From: Hondaea fermentalgiana
Taxonomy: Eukaryota; Sar; Bigyra; Thraustochytrida; Thraustochytriidae
Assembly: GCA_014084085.1 (NCBI GenBank)
Contig: NPFB01000041.1
Coordinates: 17,728-81,727 of the forward strand
Direction: 5' to 3'
Length of the DNA stretch: 64,000 bases
Shown here piece after piece: positions 55,301-63,203 of the stretch. Under the pieces are notes generated by a model that did not search any database, was not told the origin of the DNA, and worked only from the letters and a program-made list of their open reading frames with translations. A program made the translations under genes and the position numbers. Numbering within the stretch: the stretch's first letter is position 1; each line of letters opens with the position of its first letter.

Positions 55301-55800
55301 GGGAGGATGACATCATCGAGTTGCTTCATCTTCATCTTTTAATTTACATATCGGAGAAACTCGTCTCGTCCCAGTTCTTTCTTTTGCTCAGAGAACGCGT
55401 CCTTCGCGCACATTCATGCATTGCTTTGAGCAATTTTCGATAGCTTCGCATTGCACATTCATGGCTTCTCACCTTATCCATGATCTCGCTTTGCGCAAAG
55501 CTTATCCACCTACTACATACATGCATACAACAACTTAGCTTTTTATTTCATTATCCCAAGTCTAACTTTTCTCGACTCTCCGCTCGCGAGCATACGCATC
55601 CGTCAATGACTTACAGACCGCGGCGCTCATCATGGCCAAAATTTCTTGAGTATACATCGTCTGTCTATTTTTGTGGTAGAAACCGGGTTCTCTATTTGGT
55701 TCAGCATTTGCATGAAGCAGACTGAGAACGTCTTTGTCGACGGCGGCAGTGAACGATTTAGGATCTCAACAATAACAGCAACATCAACAATTTAAAAAAG
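55301..55800. other. Convergent 3' region, no gene seen
   Basis: 500 bp between the hydrolase and ARM-like stops. It is AT-rich with frequent CATACAT-like words. A minus-strand frame of 60 codons and a plus-strand frame of 81 codons have no recognisable features. Confidence 0.5.
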
Positions 55801-57354
55801 TCAGGGTTTCCAGTCGAGCATGTGCATGAGACAGGCCACCTCGTTATTGGGCCAGGAGGCCCATTCAGCATCAGTAAAGTGATGCGAGCAGAAGGACCGC
55901 AGCTCATCCGCCTTTGCGCAACCAAGGACCATGTCTTGCGCGGCCGCATCTGTGAGAATGGCTGCATTCATCGCATGTATCGCCCACTTTTTCTCCACCA
56001 CTGTGATGCGCGAATGCGCAATGATCTCCACAAGAGTGATGACAATGCCAGATTGCTGGGCCAAGCTCTGGTTACGAAGGTGATCGCGACATACGGTGGC
56101 CACTGCGCGAAGCGCTGCGACGCAACCCTTTGACGAAATCTTGGTCCCTTGCTGATGAACAGCTACCATCTGGCTCAAGCCAAGTGTTGACCCAACGTAA
56201 CTCATAAAGCCATGATGCGACGGCTCGCTCGAGCCTTCGTAGAGAGGATTTGAGAGACGGGCTTGCAAGATGTCCAGAATTTTTCCAAAAATACCTCCAG
56301 ACACCAGGACATCCTGCACTTCTTTTCCACCGAGCCATGCCCAGAAGCAAATGTGCTTCAGCTGAGTTTGGAGATGTTCCTCATCTTGCAGGTCAAGCGG
56401 CTTGTTTTCAAGACTGTGTGCATCATCTAAGTAAGGCGACTCTTCGGTCCCTTGGTCACGCATCTTTTCTCGCCGGGCCTGGTCCATGCGGTCTTTGTGT
56501 GCGTTCTGCGCAGCTTGGATGCTACGCAGAGTGTTATCGCGATCAGTTACCGAATTCCGAATGCGCATCGAGGCTCGCGAAAACATGCCCACCACGTTCG
56601 AAATGTTGGAGGAAAGACTTGAGCGCGAGTTAGAGTTCATGCTCGTAATGTCCGCCGCGGAGCTCTTATTTCGTACAAAGGCTCCTCTGCTATTGCGCCT
56701 TCCTTGCAGCGTAGAGACATCCAGATGACCCGAGAGTTTTCGGGTGGGTAGCTCACGGGATGTTGACATTTTCATCGAAGTGCCGGCGCTCGTAATCGAG
56801 CCCGCACTACTTCTAGAAGTTGAGAGGCGTCGTGCGATCGAGCTTGCAGCTGAGGATCGCCTCCGAGCTGCATTGCCTGCGCTCTCTCCGCGCACATTTG
56901 CAAAAAAAGCTGTCGCCGGAGTCATTGGACTTGACATTTGACCACGGACATCTTCTTCGGTGCCGCGCCTAAAATCGAGCACGCTCGCGCTAGCTCTCGT
57001 TCGCCGTGGTGAATTTCCAAGCTTTGAGGACTCGCTGGCATCTCTGGTTACGTCTCGTTTAGGCACCGGACTGTGCCGTGAGAAGCTCGCAGTTGGGTCC
57101 ACCTTCATGGAGTAGCCTGTGTCTGCAGTGGCTTGCTTGGTCTCATCCTCCTTGCAAGCTATGTTTGTTTGGCCGCTGTTTTTCAGCTCGACAATGTTGT
57201 CATCCTTCTCTGCCATCTTGACAACGCTGCTGGCCGGCGCCTGCCAACAAAAGCTCTCGAGTCTGCACCGAGCGGGTCGGTCGCACAGGTCTGGGTCCAG
57301 CCTGCGTGCAATGAACCTCAACTTTATTGACAGAAAGAATGGAATGCACGCCAT
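55801..57354 (-). CDS. Ser/Arg-rich protein with C-terminal armadillo-like helices, unknown function
   Basis: 517 residues from the ATG at 57354; an equally well-placed ATG at 57216 gives 471 residues. Residues about 80-300 are low complexity, rich in Ser, Arg and Thr with many RRxS-type sites (KRDVTRDAS, RRRSSAAS, TRKLSG), suggesting heavy phosphorylation. The C-terminal half, about 330-515, is helical with ARM-like character: ICFWAWLGGKEVQDVLVSGGIFGKIL, GCVAALRAVATVCRDHLRNQSLAQQSGIVITLVEII and KKWAIHAMNAAILTDAAAQDMVL. No known protein was recognised. If the longer start is used, the N-terminal 46 residues are Arg-rich with no acidic residue before position 20 and could be an organelle-targeting peptide. 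Confidence 0.7.
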   Translation of the reverse strand: MACIPFFLSIKLRFIARRLDPDLCDRPARCRLESFCWQAPASSVVKMAEKDDNIVELKNSGQTNIACKEDETKQATADTGYSMKVDPTASFSRHSPVPKRDVTRDASESSKLGNSPRRTRASASVLDFRRGTEEDVRGQMSSPMTPATAFFANVRGESAGNAARRRSSAASSIARRLSTSRSSAGSITSAGTSMKMSTSRELPTRKLSGHLDVSTLQGRRNSRGAFVRNKSSAADITSMNSNSRSSLSSNISNVVGMFSRASMRIRNSVTDRDNTLRSIQAAQNAHKDRMDQARREKMRDQGTEESPYLDDAHSLENKPLDLQDEEHLQTQLKHICFWAWLGGKEVQDVLVSGGIFGKILDILQARLSNPLYEGSSEPSHHGFMSYVGSTLGLSQMVAVHQQGTKISSKGCVAALRAVATVCRDHLRNQSLAQQSGIVITLVEIIAHSRITVVEKKWAIHAMNAAILTDAAAQDMVLGCAKADELRSFCSHHFTDAEWASWPNNEVACLMHMLDWKP

Positions 57355-57431
57355 TTTAAAAAGAGGTCTAACGGCTCGCGAAAGAGATATTAGGCCGCTT
57401 TATTTAAAAAATTTTTTGCAAGTGTCCATAG

Positions 57432-57781
57432 ACACACCAAACGCACCTCGCCTTCGCGGTGAACCACGAGAAACTTGCGCAGGCCATGCGCTTCGAGAAA
57501 ATGAACATTCCAGACTTTAACGACAGCACGCTACTGCCTTATGAAACATGGCGCTTCCTGTGCGCAATGTATTTTTGACGGCACCGAAAGACTACTTTGG
57601 CAAGTTTTTCGAGGCATTCCTAACCGAGACAACAATCAACTTCCTCACCGACTATCTGCAAGCGGACTTTCGTATTTGAACGCACCCCCTTAACAAACTC
57701 TTCTGGAAGTGGTCCAATGCTTTGCTGCAACTTTTTGACATCAAGGAGAGCAAGAGGATTGTCGTCTTTTTTTCTTTGTGA
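57432..57781 (+). pseudogene. Decayed coding remnant with one frameshift and one in-frame stop
   Basis: Between two minus-strand genes the plus strand has about 115 codons of protein-like sequence broken twice. The first part reads FAVNHEKLAQAMRFEK, then MNIPDFNDSTLLPYETWRFL, to a TGA at 57576 in a TTTTT run. Shifting by one base continues as APKDYFGKFFEAFL and TETTINFLTDYLQADFRI to a TGA at 57677. The same frame carries on past it as NKLFWKWSNALLQLFDIKES to a TGA at 57779. Composition is unlike the surrounding 3' flank. The parent family was not recognised. A sequencing error in the T run could explain the shift but not the second stop. Confidence 0.5.
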
Positions 57782-57837
57782 TTATTTTAGATGATGCGAC
57801 AGATCTGTGACAAAGATTCGGGGCGAGCTTTCATTGC

Positions 57838-58887
57838 TCAAAGCTCCCAGCGAATGGTGCCAAGAACAACGTCGATCCAAGGCGTAATGGAATAGTTAGC
57901 CTTGAGGATACGATGGTGAAGCTCGTGGAACCAGGTGTTGTAGTCATCGAACTGCTGGGTCCAGGTGGACAAGGGTCCAATAAGCGCCATTGTGGGTAGA
58001 GGCTTGCCGGCATGCGATTCCATTTCGTGCCAAAAGAGATATGAACCCAATAGGGAAATATCGAATTGGTCGATGGGTCCAATGAGAGCCTCATAGCTGG
58101 CTGCCGCGCCAAGGAAAGGGAGAAAAGCCTCGATAACAAGGTCCCACCAGTCAAAGTGAAAATTGGTGGTGAGCTGTGTGCAGTTGTCTTCGTGGTGCGT
58201 CCGATGGTTCTTAGCGTAGACACCCTTCATGTGAAGCACGCGGTGACCGAGCCAGAAGAAGATGTCAATGGCGACGCGGAACCACATGAGGCGCCCCACA
58301 AAGCGCAGCGGGCGCCACGGCCCCTGTTTGTGGCCAACGTCCTCCTTTTTCACAAAGGCAAAGGCCTGCGGCAAGGTCATGATCGTGTTGGCGACAAAGT
58401 TACACGTTGCATAGTCCTTGGCCACTTCGAAAAGCGTGCGCGGCCGCCGCTTATCTGAAAAGAAGGGAATGTGTTTGTAGACGTGATTGATGACGATCAC
58501 ATGCCAAAGCGTAAGAAAGTCAACGGTTACGACGCTGCTGACCATCATCTTCAAAAACACCTTGGGCACGGAATCGCCCTTTTTCAGATCGCCAATGGCA
58601 AGATTCTTCGCTGCTGCCACGGCCCAAATGGACGTGTTCATGAACAGCCACGAGAAGACAGGGTGGTCCTGGATCTTCTCTGCGGTTGGGGCGCGCTGGG
58701 CCTTGCCTGTACGCTTCGCTTTTTCCATCTCCTCCAGTCGCTTGGCCTTGACCTTGTCTGCACTTTTGAAACCGTAAAGGACTGTGACGGCGGCGAGCAG
58801 TACCGCCGCTTTTTGCTCATTGGTCTGCACCAAGCTGGCCAGGATTCCCCTCAGGCCACCGCCGCTCTTCGAGGTTGCGACGCTCAT
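57838..58887 (-). CDS. Fatty-acid-hydroxylase-superfamily membrane protein, tandem copy 1
   Basis: 349 residues. The di-iron histidine boxes of the sterol desaturase/fatty acid hydroxylase superfamily are complete: HRVLH (HxxxH), HRTHH (HxxHH) and HELHH (HxxHH), plus FHFDWWDL and FWHEMESHAG between them. Several hydrophobic segments (AAVLLAAVTVLYGF near the N-terminus, then around the boxes) predict an ER membrane enzyme. The family uses oxygen and electrons to hydroxylate or desaturate lipids or sterols. The spacing does not match ERG25 or ERG3 closely, so the substrate is open. It is the first of three same-strand paralogues (next at 59700 and 61517), with the common ending TPWIDVVLGTIRWEL. 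Confidence 0.87.
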   Translation of the reverse strand: MSVATSKSGGGLRGILASLVQTNEQKAAVLLAAVTVLYGFKSADKVKAKRLEEMEKAKRTGKAQRAPTAEKIQDHPVFSWLFMNTSIWAVAAAKNLAIGDLKKGDSVPKVFLKMMVSSVVTVDFLTLWHVIVINHVYKHIPFFSDKRRPRTLFEVAKDYATCNFVANTIMTLPQAFAFVKKEDVGHKQGPWRPLRFVGRLMWFRVAIDIFFWLGHRVLHMKGVYAKNHRTHHEDNCTQLTTNFHFDWWDLVIEAFLPFLGAAASYEALIGPIDQFDISLLGSYLFWHEMESHAGKPLPTMALIGPLSTWTQQFDDYNTWFHELHHRILKANYSITPWIDVVLGTIRWEL

Positions 58888-59041
58888 CGTGGGCCTTATT
58901 TGCGAACCTAGGCTACGAAGCGCGGGAAGCGATCACAAGCGCTCTCTTCTTCTCTTCCTCTGGTGCTCGTTTCCTTTTGCCCGCAAATCGGGGTCTGCTC
59001 GCGAGCCTTTCTTTCCCTCCCTGCTGCCCTCGCAATGTTCG

Positions 59042-59154
59042 CCGATTTCTTCGTCGTTTGCGTGCGCTTTTGTTTTCTGCTCGCGAGCCAGCCTATCCAT
59101 CCTTCTCTGCCGCCTCCGCGAAGCGCCCCGATTTCTTCGTCGTTTGCGTGCGCT
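59042..59154. repeat. 27-bp direct repeat upstream of hydroxylase copy 1
   Basis: Identical 27-mers starting CCGATTTCTTCGTCG occur at 59042-59068 and 59128-59154, 86 bp apart, with looser similarity around them. This is a local duplication in the promoter region. Confidence 0.85.
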
Positions 59155-59190
59155 CTCTTTCCCTGCTCGCTCGCACGGGGCGCGTCGCGA

Positions 59191-59215
59191 GTCCGACGCG
59201 GGGCGCGCCAAAAGG
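59191..59215 (-). promoter_or_regulatory. E2F-like motif in a block shared with hydroxylase copy 2
   Basis: Read on the gene strand, the block contains TTTTGGCGCG, which includes the E2F/DP consensus TTTSSCGC. It lies 304 bp upstream of copy 1's ATG. A near-identical block (GTCCGACGCGGGGC plus GCGCCAAAAGG on the plus strand) is found upstream of copy 2. Conservation may reflect the duplication rather than function. Confidence 0.4.
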
Positions 59216-59500
59216 TGCCGGCCAGGCGACGCCAACACGTGCCAAGATACGCTTGATGTCCGTCGCCCCGCGCTGCCGCCACTGGGATGGTGCAGGCGCC
59301 TGTGGGGGGTCACTTCGATTGCGTGCCTTGCGAGCCTTGCGTGCCTTGCGTGCCCGCGGAGGCGGCTCTGGCGTCATTGTGAGCGCGCTTGGAAGAGGAG
59401 GAGCGAAGGAAGTAAGACGTGGCAGACAACTAGTTGGTCGCGATGGAGGCGGCGAGGATGACGGTGGTGGCGGCGAGGACGAGGACGTTCGCTTCGAGGC

Positions 59501-59586
59501 GTCAAGATGAGCACATGTCTCGCGTCGCGAACTTGACGCGTCAAGAAGAACGCGTGTCTTGGAGGAGTCAAGATGAACGCAAGTCT
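59501..59586. repeat. Three imperfect 20-bp GTCAAGA repeats
   Basis: Copies at 59501-59520, 59540-59559 and 59567-59586 share GTCAAGA at the start and GTCT at the end with a variable middle. They lie downstream of copy 2's stop. Confidence 0.7.
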
Positions 59587-59699
59587 TTGAGGAAACATAT
59601 ACGGCCACGTCGTCAAGAGATGACGCTAGAAGTGGACATGGACGTGCACAGGACGGGAAATAATTATAAAAGTCTTTTCACAGGGTGAGTGGAGTGAAA

Positions 59700-60746
59700 T
59701 CAGAGTTCCCAGCGGATGGTGCCGAGAAGGACGTCGATCCAAGGGGTGATTGAGTAGTTGGCCTTGAGGATGCGATGGTGCAGCTCGTGAAACCAGACAT
59801 TGTAGTCGTCGAACTCCTGCGTCCAGGTAGACAAGGGCGCGATGAGCGGCATCGAGGGCAGAGGCTTGCCGGCGTGTGACTCGATCTCGTGCCAAAAGAT
59901 GTAGGTACCGATGAGCGAGACGTCAAATTGATCAATGGGCCCAAAGGCCTTTTCGTACGCGATGGCAGACGCGAGGAAAGGAACAAAGGCCTCGATGACG
60001 AGGTCCCACCAGTCAAAGTGATAATTTGTGGTGAGTTGCGTGGCATTGTCTTCGTGGTGCGTGCGGTGGTTCTTGGAGTAGACCCCCTTCATGTGTAGCA
60101 CACGATGACCCAGCCAAAAGACGATGTCGACGCCAACGCGGAACCACATGAGGCGGCCGAGAAAGCGGAGTGGACGCCAGGGCCCCTCCTGGTGGTTGGC
60201 GTCGGTTTTGCCCAAGAAGCCGTACGCTTGGGTGATGTTGATGAGGCTGTTCGCGACAAAGTTGCACTTGGCGTAGTCCTTGATCACCTCCCAGAGCGAG
60301 CGCGGGCGCCGCTTATCTGAGAAGAAGGGGATGTGCCCGTAGAGCTTATTGATGACATAGGCATGCCAAATGACGCAAAAGTCGGTGGTCACGAAGCTAC
60401 CTAGCATCATCTTGAGCCAGACTTTTCCGAAGGAGTCTCCGACCTTGAGGTCTCCGACAAACTTGTGTTTGAGCGCGACCACGGCCCATACCGAGGAATT
60501 CGTGAGGAGCCACGCCGCCACGGGATGGTCTTGCGGTTCTTGCGCGGTTGGCGCTCGCTGCGCCTTGCCGTTGCGCTCGGCCCACTCGGCCTCCTGCAGG
60601 CGCTTGGCCTTGACCTTTCCGGCGCTCTTGAACCCATACAGAACCGTGGCCGCCGCGAGCAGCAGCGCCGCTTTCTGCTCTGTGGTCTGCGTGACCTTCG
60701 CCAGCAGCCCGCCGCCGGCGCTCTTACTGGCCTGCACCGTCGCCAT
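59700..60746 (-). CDS. Fatty-acid-hydroxylase-superfamily membrane protein, tandem copy 2
   Basis: 348 residues from the ATG at 60746; the frame runs 5 codons further up only to a GTG. All histidine boxes are intact (HRVLH, HRTHH, HELHH) with NYHFDWWDL and FWHEIESHAGKPLP. It is closer to copy 1 than to copy 3: for example both have VLYGFKSA...KVKAKRL and both end LGTIRWEL, and both share an upstream 25-bp block. This implies a more recent duplication of copies 1 and 2. Predicted to be an ER membrane di-iron oxygenase acting on a lipid or sterol. Confidence 0.87.
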   Translation of the reverse strand: MATVQASKSAGGGLLAKVTQTTEQKAALLLAAATVLYGFKSAGKVKAKRLQEAEWAERNGKAQRAPTAQEPQDHPVAAWLLTNSSVWAVVALKHKFVGDLKVGDSFGKVWLKMMLGSFVTTDFCVIWHAYVINKLYGHIPFFSDKRRPRSLWEVIKDYAKCNFVANSLINITQAYGFLGKTDANHQEGPWRPLRFLGRLMWFRVGVDIVFWLGHRVLHMKGVYSKNHRTHHEDNATQLTTNYHFDWWDLVIEAFVPFLASAIAYEKAFGPIDQFDVSLIGTYIFWHEIESHAGKPLPSMPLIAPLSTWTQEFDDYNVWFHELHHRILKANYSITPWIDVLLGTIRWEL

Positions 60747-61516
60747 CTTTTCGGCGACCACCTTGTCGGCGAGCTTCCTCGCTCTCGCGCTTCTTCGACC
60801 TCAGCTCGCGGCGTCGCGCTTCCTCCGCGTTCAGGTTTTGCCCTCCTTCCTCCGCGTCTGCACCCGGCTCCGCTCGCGGCCAGGGAGTTTGCTTTCGGCG
60901 CGCGATCTGCAGCTGCTTCTCGAGCCCCGCCGCGCTGCGCTCGTCCGCGAGACAGTCGCTCCGGGTCCCTGTCGCTGTGCCTGTCAGTGCAGGGGCCGCG
61001 TGTGCTACGTATTCCGCGCTGGCTGTAGAAGCTCACTTTTGGTACAACAATAACCGAGTGGTTAGCCTAAAATGTAAGTGCTGCTACGGTTAGCCCGCGG
61101 GGACGAACCTGGGACGCGCCCACTCGGTCGGTCCGACGCGGGGCCGCGCCAAAAGGCGGCGGAGGTCGACGGCGAACCCGGATCTTTTTGCTTATTTTGG
61201 GCCGGTCGGAGGAGGGAGGGGGGGTGGGTGCGAGCGAGTCAAGGAGAAAGAGCAGGAGAGAGAGCGGGAAAGAGGAGGCGGTGCCGAAGGCGATGCGGAT
61301 GCGGAGAACGAACGAGTGGGCAGTGAGATTGTGGCGACGCTGCGGCTGATGAGCAGAATATGGGGGACCAAGAGGAGAAAGAGGACCAGGGAAGACCGCT
61401 TGCTCTGAGGGAGGGAGACCGTGAAAATGGCACGTGAGCGAGGAGAAAGTGGAAAGATTAAAATTCATAAAGACATGACATACCTAATGCGGGCTGCAGC
61501 TGCCACGCACGCGAGA
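60747..61516. other. Spacer between hydroxylase copies 2 and 3
   Basis: 770 bp. It contains the second E2F-like block at 61131-61156 and a tRNA-like A-box sequence at 61051-61061 that does not fold into a tRNA. The right part is purine-rich on the plus strand (about 61195-61275). No gene is supported. Confidence 0.5.
61131..61156 (-). promoter_or_regulatory. E2F-like motif in a block shared with hydroxylase copy 1
   Basis: Contains TTTTGGCGCG on the gene strand (E2F consensus TTTSSCGC), 385 bp upstream of copy 2's ATG. It differs from the copy 1 block by one inserted base. No such block was found upstream of copy 3. Confidence 0.4.
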
Positions 61517-62542
61517 CTAAAGGTCCCAACGATCCGTTCCCATGAGCTGGTCGAACCACGGGGTGATGGAAAGGTTATACTTGAGGGTGCGATGGTGGAT
61601 CTCGTGAAACCAAGAGTTGAAGTCGTCGAACTTTTGGGTCCAGGTCGAAAGAGGCGCGAGAAAAGGCATGGTGGGCATGGGCTTGCCAGCATGCGACTCG
61701 ATCTCGTGCCAAAAAATGTAGGTGCTGAGCAACGACATGTCGAACTGATCGATCGCGCCAAAGAATTTCTTGTAGCTTGCAGTGGCGAAAATGAACGGCA
61801 CGTAGGCCTCAATAACGAGATCCCACCAGTCGAAATGATAGTTTGTCGTAAGCTGCGTGGCGCTGTGCTCGTGATGCGTGCGGTGGCCCACGGCGTAGAC
61901 CTTTTTCGAGTGAAGGACGCGATGGCCGGCCCAAAAGAGGACGTCAACAATGACGCGAAACCACACGAGGCGCGCAAGAAAGCGCAGAGGGCGCCAGGGT
62001 CCATAAGGCTCGGGGACAGTTTTCTTTTTGAGAAAGCCATGGACCTGAAAGACGCCCAGGAGCAACTTGGCAAAGCCGTTGCACTTCATGTAGTCGACAA
62101 AGACATCCCAGGAAGTCTGTTTGAGGCGCTTATCCGAGAAAAAGGGGACATGCGCGTACACCTTGTTAATGAGGATGGAGTTGACGCCGACCGATCCGTC
62201 GACCAGAATGGAGTTGCCAATCACCATTCTTGCAAAGGTCACGGCGAAGGACTCGCGAGGATCCATCTCGCCAACGAGCTTGTACTTGGCCAGCACGGCG
62301 GCCCACACGGACGCATTGGTGATGGCCCACGAGGCCACAGGGTGGTCCTGGATCTTGTCCGCGTTGGGCCTTCGCTGCGCCTTTCCACTGCGCTCGATCT
62401 CCTCCTGGCGCAGGGCCTTGACCTCGTCCGCGCTCACGAACCCGTAGGCCACCGTGGCCAGCGCGAGCCCCGCGGCCAGCTTCTGCTCGGTCGTCGTCAG
62501 GAACGGCAGGCCGCCCGCGCGCGCGCTCGTCGCCGTCGCCAT
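61517..62542 (-). CDS. Fatty-acid-hydroxylase-superfamily membrane protein, tandem copy 3
   Basis: 341 residues from the ATG at 62542. The boxes are HRVLH, HRTHH and HEIHH, again with NYHFDWWDL and FWHEIESHAGKPMP. It is the most divergent of the triplet: VAYGFVSADEVKALRQEE at the N-terminus, SKKVYAVGHRTHH at box 2 and LMGTDRWDL at the end. All catalytic histidines are kept, so an active enzyme with shifted substrate preference is plausible. Its start is divergent from the right-edge esterase gene. Confidence 0.87.
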   Translation of the reverse strand: MATATSARAGGLPFLTTTEQKLAAGLALATVAYGFVSADEVKALRQEEIERSGKAQRRPNADKIQDHPVASWAITNASVWAAVLAKYKLVGEMDPRESFAVTFARMVIGNSILVDGSVGVNSILINKVYAHVPFFSDKRLKQTSWDVFVDYMKCNGFAKLLLGVFQVHGFLKKKTVPEPYGPWRPLRFLARLVWFRVIVDVLFWAGHRVLHSKKVYAVGHRTHHEHSATQLTTNYHFDWWDLVIEAYVPFIFATASYKKFFGAIDQFDMSLLSTYIFWHEIESHAGKPMPTMPFLAPLSTWTQKFDDFNSWFHEIHHRTLKYNLSITPWFDQLMGTDRWDL

Positions 62543-63203
62543 GGCGCGTGTTTCTGCTCCTCGCGTGCGTCCACGCTGCGACGCTCCCGGCCTCTTGGTC
62601 CTGCTACGGCGCGCGCGAAGTGGTTCTGCTTCTGCGGCCCGCCACGTGTTTCTGCATCGCCCAGTCCGAACCCGATTGACAGTGAGCTCGTCGCCGCTGG
62701 GGGTCCTCGCTCGCCGAGCCGGAAATCAATGAATGACCTATGCCTGCGTCGATCGGCAGGCGCAAGATCCGGCAGTCGGACTCGGCAATGCAGCGCGGCG
62801 CGAGCACGGACGACGCCCTGGACGACGCTCGCGCACTTTTATGTCCCCCGCGCGGACGCACACGGCCGCTTGCAAGGCCCCGCGTGGGTGGGCTGGGACG
62901 AGGAGGAGGTTATGGAGGAGCCCGGAGTTGCGACCGGGCCGGGCCAGAAAGGTCGCCAAGGACACCCGCCCGGGCGGTACGCCAGGTTTACCCCCGGAGA
63001 TGCGCGGACGGCGCGGTAAAAAAGCGGGGTGTGCGCCGGGCGAGAGCGGCTTGGGAGCTAGATAGAGATAGCTGCGCAGAGAATCGGAATGGGCGCGAGG
63101 TAGTACGGCAGCTGCAGATCGCGAACGGGCAGGAGGCTGGCGGGCTGGACGGAACGGAGGAGCGCGGGGAGAGCGGGGAAAGAGCAAGGGAGAGAAAAGG
63201 AGA
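62543..63203. promoter_or_regulatory. Divergent region between hydroxylase copy 3 and the right-edge esterase-like gene
   Basis: 661 bp with both promoters. It is GC-rich on the left and purine-rich near 63150-63200 just before the esterase ATG. No gene is supported; frames are Arg/Gly/Pro-rich. Confidence 0.4.

Larger units (their letters stand above)
58888..59699. other. Spacer between hydroxylase copies 1 and 2
   Basis: 812 bp. It contains a 27-bp direct repeat (CCGATTTCTTCGTCG-type, 59042-59068 and 59128-59154), an E2F-like motif at 59191-59215 and three 20-bp GTCAAGA repeats at 59501-59586. Overlapping frames are low complexity. Copy 1's promoter should lie in the left half. Confidence 0.5.

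Noticed and set aside
61051..61110. tRNA-like A-box (TAACCGAGTGG) between hydroxylase copies 2 and 3
   Set aside because: No proper B-box follows on that strand and the flanks do not pair into an acceptor stem.
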